Assembly (NCBI GenBank): GCA_046481785.1
Contig: JAWOJF010000119.1
Location: forward strand, 1 to 26,591
Reading direction: 5' to 3'
Length of the DNA stretch: 26,591 nt
Source: JAWOJF01 sp046481785
GTDB lineage: Bacteria > Bacteroidota > Ignavibacteria > Ignavibacteriales > Ignavibacteriaceae
Below the pieces are notes generated by a model. That model was not told the origin of the DNA. It saw nothing but the letters and a program-made list of their open reading frames with translations, and did no database searches. A program made the position numbers and the translations under genes. Below are positions 7,650 through 15,760 of this stretch, in pieces. How positions within the stretch are numbered: position 1 is the stretch's first letter; every line of letters starts with the position of its first letter.

Positions 7650-8168
7650 ATGAAAAGATTATTTGTATTTTCTTTATTTTCATTTATCCTTTTTTCCGGA
7701 TTATCATTTGCACAGCTTAAAATAGGCTATGTAGACTCAGATACTATTTTGGATAACCTGCCTGACGCCGGGGATGCCCGCCAGAAACTGGATGCGCTTA
7801 TTAAGGATTGGCAGGCTGAACTGACGAAGCTTGAGAGTGACTGGAAAAGCAGGTATGATGAGTACGAAAAAAGAAAACTTATTATGACTGATCAGACCCG
7901 CGCCGAAATGGAACAGGAGTTAATAAAACTTGAGCAGGAGATAGGCGCATACCGCGAAAAGAAATTCGGCACAAACGGAGAGTTATTTCTGAAGCAGGAT
8001 GAATTAATGAAACCTGTCCAGAATAAAATTTTTACCGTTATCCAGGAAATAGCTGAAGAACTTGAACTTGATTTTGTTTTTGACAGGAGCGGCGATATTA
8101 TGCTTCTGTATGCTAAAGAGGAACATGATATTACTCCGGATGTAATAGAGAGACTTAAACTACAATAA
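7650..8168 (+). CDS. OmpH/Skp-family periplasmic chaperone, second copy
   Basis: This 172-residue paralog has the same layout as the preceding gene. It has a signal peptide ending L-S-F-A-Q (about residue 22), then K-I-G-Y-V-D-S-D-T-I-L-D-N-L-P, a charged coiled-coil region of about residues 48-120 rich in Glu and Lys, and a C-terminal F-D-R-S-G-D-I-M-L-L-Y-A segment. The coiled-coil part has diverged strongly from copy one, while the N- and C-terminal core is well kept. This is what one expects if the trimer core is conserved and client binding differs. Its TAA stop overlaps the ATG of lpxD by one base (TAATG), so lpxD translation is probably coupled to it. Confidence 0.92.
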   Translation: MKRLFVFSLFSFILFSGLSFAQLKIGYVDSDTILDNLPDAGDARQKLDALIKDWQAELTKLESDWKSRYDEYEKRKLIMTDQTRAEMEQELIKLEQEIGAYREKKFGTNGELFLKQDELMKPVQNKIFTVIQEIAEELELDFVFDRSGDIMLLYAKEEHDITPDVIERLKLQ

Positions 8169-9214
8169 TGGAAACCGGTATTAAATTATCCGAAGCCGCT
8201 GACCTGGTCGGCGGCAAAATTTTTGGCAATGATAATCTGTTGTTTAACAGTCTGGCAAAAATTGAGGACGCTCAGACCGGGGACTTAACCTTTTTATATC
8301 TTCCCGCTTATGAAAAATTTTTCCCGCATACAAAAGCTTCTGCAATACTTGTAAAACCCGGCTTTAACAGAACCAGGGATGATATTACTTATATTGAAAC
8401 CGAAGACCCGAACAAAGCATTTTATAAAATACTTGTCGCTTATTTTACACCTGCTTTCCCTCTTGAAGGAATTGATCCTTCTGCATCGGTTCATACTTCT
8501 GCACAAATAGGTAAAAATGTATCTTTGGGTAAAAATGTTGTAATCTCTGCAAACTGCATAATTGGTGACAACACAAAAATCTTTCACAACACAGTTATAC
8601 TTGAAAATTCAGAGATCGGTGAAGATTCATTAATATTTCAGAATGTAAGCATAAGAGAAAAATGTAAAATCGGTAAACGCGCTGTTATACATTCGGGTAC
8701 AGTAATAGGCTCTGATGGATTCGGATTTTACCAGGATGAAAAAGGTTCATTCAAAAAAATTCACCAGATAGGTGCAGTTATAATTGGTGATGATGTTGAG
8801 ATTGGTTCAAATACTTCTATTGACAGGGCTTCAATTGGCGCTACTGTAATACATAACGGTGTAAAAATAGACAACCTTGTACAGATTGCTCATAGTGTGG
8901 TAATTGGTGAAAATACTATTATTTCTGCCCAGGCAGGAATTTCAGGTAGTACTAAAATTGGTAAAAACTGTTACATACTCGGACAGGCAGGTTTAACAGG
9001 GCATATTGAAATTGGGGACGGCGTAACCCTGATTGCACAATCCGGAGTTTCAAAAAGCATTTTAAAACCGGGAGTTTATTTTGGTTCTCCTGCAAAAGAA
9101 TTAAAGACCGCATTTAAAATAGAATCCCACATCCGCAGCCTTCCTGATTATGCTGCAAAAATCAAACAGATGGAAGAGAAGATTAAAGAACTTGAAGAGA
9201 AATTAAAAAGCTGA
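8168..9214 (+). CDS. lpxD: UDP-3-O-acylglucosamine N-acyltransferase LpxD
   Basis: LpxD is the third enzyme of lipid A synthesis, adding a 3-hydroxyacyl chain from ACP to the 2-amino group of UDP-3-O-acylglucosamine. The 348-residue product has an N-terminal uridine-binding domain (about 1-100). A left-handed beta-helix of hexapeptide repeats (about 105-320, many I-G-x-[DN] turns) follows, then a C-terminal Lys/Glu-rich helix. The catalytic histidine is H242 in N-L-V-Q-I-A-H. The G-S-D-G-F-G-F-Y and S-I-D-R segments are typical LpxD and separate it from LpxA. It ends the uppS-bamA-skp-skp-lpxD run; 155 bp with no gene separates it from lpxC-fabZ, including a small 7-bp inverted repeat at 9242-9259. 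Confidence 0.96.
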   Translation: METGIKLSEAADLVGGKIFGNDNLLFNSLAKIEDAQTGDLTFLYLPAYEKFFPHTKASAILVKPGFNRTRDDITYIETEDPNKAFYKILVAYFTPAFPLEGIDPSASVHTSAQIGKNVSLGKNVVISANCIIGDNTKIFHNTVILENSEIGEDSLIFQNVSIREKCKIGKRAVIHSGTVIGSDGFGFYQDEKGSFKKIHQIGAVIIGDDVEIGSNTSIDRASIGATVIHNGVKIDNLVQIAHSVVIGENTIISAQAGISGSTKIGKNCYILGQAGLTGHIEIGDGVTLIAQSGVSKSILKPGVYFGSPAKELKTAFKIESHIRSLPDYAAKIKQMEEKIKELEEKLKS

Positions 9215-9369
9215 AGATTCTGCCCGGTTTATATAATTAATATCTTTATTCTTAAAGATGACATCTCTTTAATGATAACACAATCCCCTTTCCCCTTCCA
9301 TATTCCATATATTGTTGCTATTTTTTAAGCCGCTTTATAAAGTATTATTTAAGAAAAATAGGATTCTAA

Positions 9370-10806
9370 ATGCTTGAATTACAAAGAACAATAGGCAAGG
9401 CTGTTTCGATGTCAGGAGTTGGACTGCATACAGGAACACAATGCACAATGACATTTAAACCGGCAGCAGAAAATTACGGGGTTCGTTTCGTAAGGACCGA
9501 CTTAAGTGACAATCCCGAAATACCGGCTAATGCAGATTATGTTATTGATGTTTCCAGAGGAACTACATTAGGTATTGGAGAGGCAAAAGTTTATACCGTT
9601 GAGCATGTACTGGCAGCTATAGTAGGCCTGCAAATTGATAATATGATAATTGAGCTAAACGGAATTGAACCCCCTGTTGGTGACGGCAGTTCAATGCCTT
9701 ATGTTGAGGTTTTGCTGGAGGCAGGATTTGTTCAGCAAAAAGCTCCGAAAGATTACCTGATAATTGATGAAACCGTAACATACCATAATGAAGATAACCA
9801 GATTGATATTGTTGCATTGCCTCTTGATGATTACCGCGTTACTGTAATGGTTGATTACCAGAACCCTGCATTGGGAAGCCAGCACACAGGATTGTTTAAT
9901 CTTGAAAAGGAATTTGTAAAAGAATTTGCACCCGCACGTACCTTCTGTTTTTTAAGCGAGGTTGAACAACTGCTGAATGTTGGTTTGATTAAAGGCGGCG
10001 ATATTGATAATGCAGTTGTAATAGTAGACAGGAAATTAAATGAGACTGAGCTTGAAGCGATAAGAAAAAAGATTGGTGTAAAAGGCAAAATTTCTCTTGG
10101 AACAAACGGCATTCTTAATGATAAAGAATTAAGATTTAAAAATGAACCGGTACGCCATAAACTGCTTGACTTGCTTGGAGATCTGGCTTTAATAGGCGCA
10201 CCTGTAAAGGCCCAGATACTGGCAGCACGCCCGGGGCATAAAGCTAATGTTGAGTTCGCAAAACAAATAAGAAAGCTTTACCAGCAGAAGAAATTAGTTA
10301 AGAAATTCCAGTTTGTTAAAAAAGAAGGTGTTGTACTAGATATAAATGCTATTCAAAGAATTTTGCCGCACCGTTATCCTTTCCTTCTTGTTGATAAAAT
10401 TATTCAGCTTGAATTGGAGAAAAAAGTAGTTGGAGTTAAGTGTGTTACAATAAATGAGCCTTTTTTTGTGGGCCATTTTCCGGGGCAGCCAATTATGCCG
10501 GGAGTATTAATTGTAGAGGCTATGGCACAAACCAGCGGCATCCTTATATTAAATTCACTCCCTAATTTTGAGGAAAAGCTTGTATACTTTATGCAGATGA
10601 ACAATGTTAAATTCAGAAAACCGGTTGTACCCGGTGACCAGTTATATCTTGAAGTTGAGTTTGTAAGCAGAAGAAGTAAAGTTTTTGTGATGAAAGGAAA
10701 AGCATTTGTTAATGATCAGCTTGTTGCCGAAGCAGAATTTATGGCAGGAGTTGTTGACAGAGACGAAAACCAAAAACAGTCCCGCAATACGGAAGGGAAA
10801 AATTAG
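9370..10806 (+). CDS. lpxC-fabZ: Bifunctional LpxC deacetylase / FabZ dehydratase
   Basis: Two complete enzymes are joined in one 478-residue chain. Residues 1 to about 305 are LpxC, the zinc deacetylase that commits UDP-3-O-acyl-GlcNAc to lipid A. E78 and zinc ligand H79 lie in T-V-E-H-V, H263 and D267 in R-H-K-L-L-D, and the catalytic H290 in G-H-K-A-N. Residues about 322-465 are FabZ, the 3-hydroxyacyl-ACP dehydratase, with I-L-P-H-R-Y-P-F-L-L-V-D, H369 in G-H-F-P-G and E383 in V-E-A-M-A-Q. The linker is short and Lys-rich (about 305-320). This fusion is known from Bacteroidota and relatives and supports the taxonomic placement. All key residues are present in both halves. The gene begins a new run, eight bases before lpxA. 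Confidence 0.97.
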   Translation: MLELQRTIGKAVSMSGVGLHTGTQCTMTFKPAAENYGVRFVRTDLSDNPEIPANADYVIDVSRGTTLGIGEAKVYTVEHVLAAIVGLQIDNMIIELNGIEPPVGDGSSMPYVEVLLEAGFVQQKAPKDYLIIDETVTYHNEDNQIDIVALPLDDYRVTVMVDYQNPALGSQHTGLFNLEKEFVKEFAPARTFCFLSEVEQLLNVGLIKGGDIDNAVVIVDRKLNETELEAIRKKIGVKGKISLGTNGILNDKELRFKNEPVRHKLLDLLGDLALIGAPVKAQILAARPGHKANVEFAKQIRKLYQQKKLVKKFQFVKKEGVVLDINAIQRILPHRYPFLLVDKIIQLELEKKVVGVKCVTINEPFFVGHFPGQPIMPGVLIVEAMAQTSGILILNSLPNFEEKLVYFMQMNNVKFRKPVVPGDQLYLEVEFVSRRSKVFVMKGKAFVNDQLVAEAEFMAGVVDRDENQKQSRNTEGKN

Positions 10807-10814
10807 AAGGTTAA

Positions 10815-11591
10815 ATGAATACTATCCATTCCACTGCAATAGTAAGCAGTGAAGCAAAGCTTGGTGATAATATTATTATCTCTCCTTATGCAATTGTTGA
10901 AGACAATGTTGAAATTGGAAATAATTGTTATATAGGCCCACATGCAGTAATTTACAACGGTGCAAGAATCAGGAATAATGTTAAAATATTTCAGGCTGCT
11001 TCCGTTGCAAATGATCCGCAGGATCTGGGTTATGCAGGAGAAGAAACTGAATTTATTATTGACGATGGTACAACAATAAGAGAGTGTGTAACTCTTCACA
11101 AGGGAACTAAAAGCACAGGGTTTTCACGCGTAGGCAAGAATTGTTTTTTAATGGCTTACTCTCATGTGGGACATGATACTGTGGTTGGTGATAACTGCAT
11201 CTTTGCCAATGCGGTTCAGCTTGCCGGGCATGTTGAAATTGAAGATAATGTAATAATTGGCGGCGGGACCGTTGTTCACCAGTTTTGCAGAATGGGTAAA
11301 CACACCATGACGGGCGGCGGCTACAGGGTTACACAGGATATGCCCCCGTTTATTCTCTCAGCAGGTGAACCTCTGCAATATAAAGGCTTAAATGTAATTG
11401 GGTTAAGAAGAAGAGGTTTTTCCAATGATGATATTTCAACATTAAAAAAAGCATACAGCTATCTTTACGACAAATCGATGAATGTTTCCCAGGCAAGGGA
11501 GAAGATCATCCCTGAGTTCGGAGAAAATCAGTATGTTAAAGATATCCTGGAATTCCTTCAAAAAAGTAAACGCGGAATTATTGGCAAATGA
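10815..11591 (+). CDS. lpxA: UDP-N-acetylglucosamine O-acyltransferase LpxA
   Basis: LpxA performs the first step of lipid A synthesis, moving a 3-hydroxyacyl chain from ACP to the 3-OH of UDP-GlcNAc in the cytosol. The 258-residue length is usual for the family. It has a hexapeptide-repeat beta-helix over about residues 5-185 with the start motif I-H-S-T-A-I-V, then a helical C-terminal domain. The catalytic base is H120 within S-H-V-G-H-D, matching the second histidine of the E. coli A-H-I-A-H-D motif. The L-N-V-I-G-L-R-R-R-G-F segment is a strong LpxA signature. An AGAAGG precedes the ATG. The stop overlaps the next gene's start by four bases (ATGA). Confidence 0.97.
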   Translation: MNTIHSTAIVSSEAKLGDNIIISPYAIVEDNVEIGNNCYIGPHAVIYNGARIRNNVKIFQAASVANDPQDLGYAGEETEFIIDDGTTIRECVTLHKGTKSTGFSRVGKNCFLMAYSHVGHDTVVGDNCIFANAVQLAGHVEIEDNVIIGGGTVVHQFCRMGKHTMTGGGYRVTQDMPPFILSAGEPLQYKGLNVIGLRRRGFSNDDISTLKKAYSYLYDKSMNVSQAREKIIPEFGENQYVKDILEFLQKSKRGIIGK

Positions 11592-12361
11592 TCTGGCATT
11601 TTACAGATACGGGATTTAACCCCGGAAAATTCAACATGGAGTATGACCTTCATCTTGCCAATAATTGCGGGGAGGATGAATCATTTTTAAGGCTGTACAG
11701 GTGGAAACCTTACTGTATCTCTCTTGGTGCTAATCAGCCTTATGATTCAATCAATTCAGTTAAGGCCGAAAGGGAAAATATAGATATAGTAAAAAGGCCT
11801 ACCGGCGGAAGGGCTGTTCTTCATTCTGAAGAATTAACATACTCTGTAGTAATCCCGCTGAATGAAAAGTCTTCCGCAAGAAATATATATAATAAAATTA
11901 ATTCTGCACTTCTTGCAGGATTAAAATTATATGATGAAAAGTTATCCTATGCTGAACTTGAAAATATTCAGCCAAATTTGTCTTCTTTTTACAAGGAAGA
12001 AATAAGCACAATGTGTTTTGCTGTTCCGGCAAAAAGTGAAATAAAATATTCCGGTAAAAAGCTTGTGGGTAGTGCTCAAAGAAAACTTAGTAATGTTATT
12101 CTACAGCATGGATCAATTATTTGCGGCGGGTACCATACACGTATTGCAGATTATTTAAATATTTCTCCGGAAGACAGTACCGTGTTTTATGAGGAGATTG
12201 TGAATAAAACAACAGATATAAAATCTATTACCGGAAAAGAAGTAAACTATGACAGGCTTTCCTCTTCATTAAAAGCCGGCTTTGAAAAATATTTTAGTAT
12301 GGAATTTGAACCTTTTCCCGAAAAGGCAGCAGCCCTGGTGTCTTCTTCTGTAATTAATTAA
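11588..12361 (+). CDS. LipM-like lipoate/octanoate protein ligase-family enzyme
   Basis: The 257-residue protein belongs to the biotin/lipoate A/B ligase family. Signatures are the R-P-T-G-G-R-A-V-L-H block at about residues 70-79, followed by E-E-L-T-Y-S-V, the candidate catalytic C143 in S-T-M-C-F-A-V-P, and G-K-K-L-V-G-S-A-Q-R-K at about 156-166, then I-L-Q-H-G-S-I. A cysteine before F-A-x-P together with this lysine block resembles the octanoyltransferase LipM, which moves octanoate from ACP to GcvH or E2 domains, more than the ATP-using ligase LplA. No separate C-terminal LplA domain is present. It overlaps lpxA by four bases and lies 10 bp before panB. An ACP-fed octanoyl transfer would draw on the same fatty-acid pool as FabZ and LpxA. 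LplA-type activity cannot be excluded. Confidence 0.82.
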   Translation: MIWHFTDTGFNPGKFNMEYDLHLANNCGEDESFLRLYRWKPYCISLGANQPYDSINSVKAERENIDIVKRPTGGRAVLHSEELTYSVVIPLNEKSSARNIYNKINSALLAGLKLYDEKLSYAELENIQPNLSSFYKEEISTMCFAVPAKSEIKYSGKKLVGSAQRKLSNVILQHGSIICGGYHTRIADYLNISPEDSTVFYEEIVNKTTDIKSITGKEVNYDRLSSSLKAGFEKYFSMEFEPFPEKAAALVSSSVIN

Positions 12362-12371
12362 CAGGAATATC

Positions 12372-13187
12372 ATGAGTGCGGAGAATAAAATTAAACGGAT
12401 TACAACAAAGGCTCTTTATTTATTAAAGAAGAAGAAAATAAAAATCTCGGCTTTAACTGCTTATGATTTTATTAATGCAAAAATTCTTGATGATGCCGGT
12501 ATAGATATTATACTGGTTGGTGATTCTTTAAGTAATGTTTTCCAGGGGAATGATACAACTTTGCCTGTAACAATGGATGAGATGATTTATCATACAAAGG
12601 CTGTAGCAAAGGCTGTTGAAAGAGCAATGATTATTGTTGATATGCCGTTCATGTCCTACCAGTTGAGTGTAGATGAAGGGTTCAGGAATGCAGGGCGGAT
12701 AATGAAAGAAACCTCGGCAAGCGGGGTAAAGCTGGAAGGGGGCGAAAGAGTTGCTGAAACTATCAGGAAGATTACGCAGGCAGGAATTCCTGTTATGGGG
12801 CATATAGGCTTAACGCCGCAAAGCATACACCAGTTCGGCAGTTACAGGGAGCGCGGCAGATCAAAAGATGAAGCAGATGAAATATTAAAAGATGCCCTGA
12901 TAATACAGGAAGCAGGAGCCTTCGCAATTGTTCTTGAAAAAATTCCAGCCACCCTTGCCTCACAGGTAACCGCTGAATTATCTATTCCAACTATCGGGAT
13001 TGGTGCAGGCGCTTTTTGTGACGGGCAGATTCTTGTTACACCTGATATGCTTGGCCTTAATGTTGATTTCCATCCGCGCTTTATAAGAAAATATCTTAAC
13101 CTTACAGAAGATATTACCAATGCTGTAAAAAGGTACATTGAGGATGTCAGGCAGTCAAAATTTCCAACAGAAGAAGAAAGTTATTAA
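12372..13187 (+). CDS. panB: 3-methyl-2-oxobutanoate hydroxymethyltransferase (ketopantoate)
   Basis: PanB adds a hydroxymethyl group from methylene-tetrahydrofolate to 2-oxoisovalerate, the first step to pantothenate, CoA and the ACP prosthetic group. The 271-residue product has the expected TIM-barrel motifs: L-T-A-Y-D, V-G-D-S-L with Mg ligand D51, D90 in I-V-D-M-P-F, K120 and E122 in V-K-L-E-G-G, G-H-I-G-L-T-P-Q, E189 in V-L-E-K-I-P as the likely base, and G-I-G-A-G-x-x-C-D-G-Q. Everything needed for activity is present. An AGGA precedes the ATG. No panC or panD is nearby, so the pathway is scattered; its tie to this operon is the supply of CoA/ACP for fatty and lipid A acyl chains, which is inference. 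Confidence 0.96.
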   Translation: MSAENKIKRITTKALYLLKKKKIKISALTAYDFINAKILDDAGIDIILVGDSLSNVFQGNDTTLPVTMDEMIYHTKAVAKAVERAMIIVDMPFMSYQLSVDEGFRNAGRIMKETSASGVKLEGGERVAETIRKITQAGIPVMGHIGLTPQSIHQFGSYRERGRSKDEADEILKDALIIQEAGAFAIVLEKIPATLASQVTAELSIPTIGIGAGAFCDGQILVTPDMLGLNVDFHPRFIRKYLNLTEDITNAVKRYIEDVRQSKFPTEEESY

Positions 13188-13223
13188 TTTGTCATTTGAA
13201 TTTGTTACAGTTTGAATTTATAA

Positions 13224-14345
13224 TTGGAGCCGATGATTAAACGATTTTTATTAAGCATAACATTATTTGTTACAGTCAATTCTCTTATCCTGCCGCAGGT
13301 TAACACGGAGTATTTTCTCGAGGGCGCTACTATATCAACAATAGCCGGCGAGGGGGATGATCTGTGGGTAGCAACATATGGCCATGGGATATTTCATTAT
13401 TCCCGGGAAAAAGAAGAGTGGACCAACTTTTCAACTAAGGCAGGCAACCTTGAAAACGATCTGTTCTATAATCTTGCTGTTAGTAAAGATTATGTCTGGG
13501 CAGGTTCAAGCGATGGCCTTTTTACTTATGACAGAAAAAGAAATCAGTGGAGAAAAAGAAAATTTGCACAGGGGGGTGAATTTGGTAACTGGATAAGATC
13601 CTTGTGTTATGACCCTGATGAAAACACATTATGGGTGGGCAGATTCAGGAACCTGACTCGTTTTGATGTTGCAAGGAACCGCTTTATTGATATTGACAGG
13701 ACTCAGAGTAAAGATCCAAAAAGTAATAATTTTATTTCCATAAAGATGGACGGCGACAGCGTTATCTGGTTCGGCACTGAATCAGGGGCGCATAAATATA
13801 ATAAAAAAAAAGAAGGTGATGGCGCCTGGCAGTATATAAACAATAAGCGTAATGCCTTTAATAATGAAGGAGAAGCTGTTTCTATTTCAGACTTTCTTTT
13901 TGAGGGAAGGAATATTTGGTTTGGTACAGATGAGTTTGTTACTTCGCAGAAACCGCAGTTTAATATGGGGGGCATTTACAGGTTTAACAGGCAATTAAAC
14001 TGGAAGAGATTTTCTAAAAAGGATGGACTTGCTGCAAACGGTATTTACTGCATGGAAAAAACCGGAAATATAATATGGGCAGGGCTTTACTCTTTCGACA
14101 GGAAGGATAAAAAAGAATACGGGAAAGGTCTGGTGCTGATTGACAGGATTTCCGGAAATGTTGAACAAATTGATCTGAATGAACTGGATATAAAAACATC
14201 CACCGTGTTATCCCTCTATTTTGACGGCTCTGATATGTGGCTTGGTACTGATGAAGGTTTATATAAAATTACTATAGTAAATCCTTTAGCACAATGGACA
14301 GCCACAAAAGAAGCGACTAAAAAAAGTGGGAAGAAGAGGGGCTAA
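13224..14345 (+). CDS. Secreted stand-alone Reg_prop seven-blade propeller
   Basis: The frame opens at TTG 13224, but ATG 13233 is the likelier start, giving M-I-K-R-F-L-L and a signal peptide ending near L-I-L-P-Q; the GGAG at 13226-13229 is close to it. About seven blades of the two-component regulator propeller type follow. Each has an I-x-x-[IL] strand, a D or G turn, then L-W-V-A-T, V-W-A-G-S, L-W-V-G-R, I-W-F-G-T (twice), I-W-A-G-L or M-W-L-G-T, and a G-[IL]-[FY] strand. Such blades normally form the periplasmic sensor of hybrid histidine kinases. Here there is no membrane segment or kinase after them, only a short Lys-rich tail, so the protein probably works as a soluble or surface-bound binder. 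It is the last gene of the lpxC-fabZ run. Its ligand is unknown. Confidence 0.78.
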   Translation: MEPMIKRFLLSITLFVTVNSLILPQVNTEYFLEGATISTIAGEGDDLWVATYGHGIFHYSREKEEWTNFSTKAGNLENDLFYNLAVSKDYVWAGSSDGLFTYDRKRNQWRKRKFAQGGEFGNWIRSLCYDPDENTLWVGRFRNLTRFDVARNRFIDIDRTQSKDPKSNNFISIKMDGDSVIWFGTESGAHKYNKKKEGDGAWQYINNKRNAFNNEGEAVSISDFLFEGRNIWFGTDEFVTSQKPQFNMGGIYRFNRQLNWKRFSKKDGLAANGIYCMEKTGNIIWAGLYSFDRKDKKEYGKGLVLIDRISGNVEQIDLNELDIKTSTVLSLYFDGSDMWLGTDEGLYKITIVNPLAQWTATKEATKKSGKKRG

Positions 14346-14764
14346 ATTAAAATTAGTTAACTGCTTCAGGAGAAATGTGCCGCTCCTCTGGAGCTTAGAT
14401 TATCTTAGCTTTTCTGAATTTCTACTAATGTTTCACTCCTTACGGAGCGAAAATAATTACTTCGTGTTATACTCCGGTAGGAGCAAAACATTAGTAGATA
14501 AAACTAAGCATCCTCATCTTTAAGCTCCAGAGGAGCGGCATATTTGCCTGCAAGGAAGTAAGTAACCCTGCTACAATATGCTTTTAAAAATCTCTGACCT
14601 TTCTGACCAAGCAGTGATATAAATCTTTTGCCACCCAAAAATGCGGCTGTACCAACTGGATAATATTTAGATTTGTAATCTGGTACTTGTAGTTTCCCCC
14701 ATCTTTCTCAACTCCCTTTTTATGTGTATCTTAATGCCTGAAATTTCAAACATTTAGGCGGATA
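14346..14764. other. Noncoding gap with inverted-repeat element
   Basis: No supported gene lies in these 419 bp. The first half is the palindromic element described separately. The second half (about 14546-14764) holds the unmarked upstream region of the heptose kinase gene. A minus-strand frame open over 14504-14707 has no usual start codon and runs into the palindromic element, so it was not called. Confidence 0.75.
14373..14545. repeat. MITE/REP-like imperfect palindromic element, 173 bp
   Basis: The ends are a perfect 20-bp inverted repeat, 14378-14397 against 14521-14540, extending to 25 bp with one mismatch (14373-14397 and 14521-14545). Inside it is a second perfect 13-bp inverted pair, 14421-14433 against 14486-14498. 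Four small hairpins of CTCC-loop-GGAG form lie at 14383-14395, 14436-14447, 14472-14483 and 14524-14536. The nested symmetry over the whole span is far beyond chance and resembles the miniature palindromic repeats scattered in Bacteroidota genomes. No clear target-site duplication was seen. Transcribed, it would also fold into a long hairpin at the end of the lpxC-fabZ run. Confidence 0.8.
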
Positions 14765-15760
14765 ATGATCTCTCTTTCTCATAAAAGATTAAATGATCTT
14801 AAGAAGAAATTTAAAGGATTAAAAATTGCCGTTATTGGCGATATGATGCTGGACTGTTACTTCTGGGGGGATGTAAAAAGAATTTCTCCCGAGGCACCTG
14901 TTCAGGTTGTGGAAATTGAAAATGAATTTTACCGTTTCGGCGGAGCTGCTAATGTGGCGCTTAATATTCTAACACTCGGCGGTATCCCCGTTCCTGCCGG
15001 GGTTATTGGTTATGACAATTACGGTACCATTTTTACTTCATTAATAAATGAAAAGAAAATAAACCATAAAGGAATAATTGTTGACGATACCCGTCCAACA
15101 ACAGCTAAAACAAGAGTGATTGCTCAGAACCAGCACGTTGTAAGAATTGATAAAGAAAGTAAAAAATACCTCGATAAAAAAATCCAGACTAAATTATTTT
15201 CGATTATTAAAAATAATATAGATTCCTTTGACGGTATAATTCTTCAGGACTACAACAAAGGTGTATTAACCCCTTCATTAATTGAAAAAACCATTGAGCT
15301 TGCAAATAAAAAAAGGGTATTAATAACGGTTGATCCTAAGTTTAATAATTTTTTTAATTACAAAAACGTAACCGTCTTTAAGCCAAACAGGAAAGAGGCT
15401 GAGGATGTACTTGGAATGAAGATTAAAACGGATGGTGATGTAACTGACGCAGGCTTTAAACTTCTTGATAAATTAAATGCAAAATATATTCTTTTAACCC
15501 TTGGCGAAGGTGGAATTGCTGTTTTTGAAAAAGGCAAAGAAGAAAAACGTATGCCTACAAAAGCACGCAAAGTTGCGGATGTATCCGGTGCAGGTGATAC
15601 TGTAATATCAACCCTAACTATGGCTCTTGCTGCTGGCGCCAGCATTATTGAAGCATCATACCTGGCTAATTATGCCGGCGGAATTGTATGTGAAGATGTA
15701 GGAATTATACCAATTGACAGGGATAAACTTTTTGATACGGTGAAAAAGGAAAACAAATGA
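14765..15760 (+). CDS. hldE1 (rfaE1): D-glycero-beta-D-manno-heptose-7-phosphate kinase
   Basis: This PfkB-family sugar kinase phosphorylates heptose-7-phosphate at C1 on the way to ADP-heptose for the lipopolysaccharide core. The 331-residue product shows the RfaE1 opening G-D-M-M-L-D-C-Y-F-W-G, the segment R-I-S-P-E-A-P-V-Q-V-V, and PfkB signature one, F-G-G-A-A-N-V-A-L-N. The D-P-K and F-K-P-N-R-K-E blocks follow, then signature two, D-V-S-G-A-G-D-T, with catalytic base D278. The specific S-P-E-A-P motif separates it from ribokinases. It lies downstream of the palindromic element and overlaps the adenylyltransferase gene by four bases, so the two halves of E. coli HldE are here two coupled genes. 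Confidence 0.95.
   Translation: MISLSHKRLNDLKKKFKGLKIAVIGDMMLDCYFWGDVKRISPEAPVQVVEIENEFYRFGGAANVALNILTLGGIPVPAGVIGYDNYGTIFTSLINEKKINHKGIIVDDTRPTTAKTRVIAQNQHVVRIDKESKKYLDKKIQTKLFSIIKNNIDSFDGIILQDYNKGVLTPSLIEKTIELANKKRVLITVDPKFNNFFNYKNVTVFKPNRKEAEDVLGMKIKTDGDVTDAGFKLLDKLNAKYILLTLGEGGIAVFEKGKEEKRMPTKARKVADVSGAGDTVISTLTMALAAGASIIEASYLANYAGGIVCEDVGIIPIDRDKLFDTVKKENK

Noticed and set aside
9242..9259. Terminator after lpxD
   Set aside because: There is a 7-bp AT-rich inverted repeat with a TTCT loop but no following T-run. It is too weak to call.
14504..14707. Minus-strand open frame of 67 codons with some protein-like composition
   Set aside because: It has no ATG, GTG or TTG near its beginning, reads into the palindromic element, and shows no motif I recognise. 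It may be a gene relic, but the sequence alone does not support a call.
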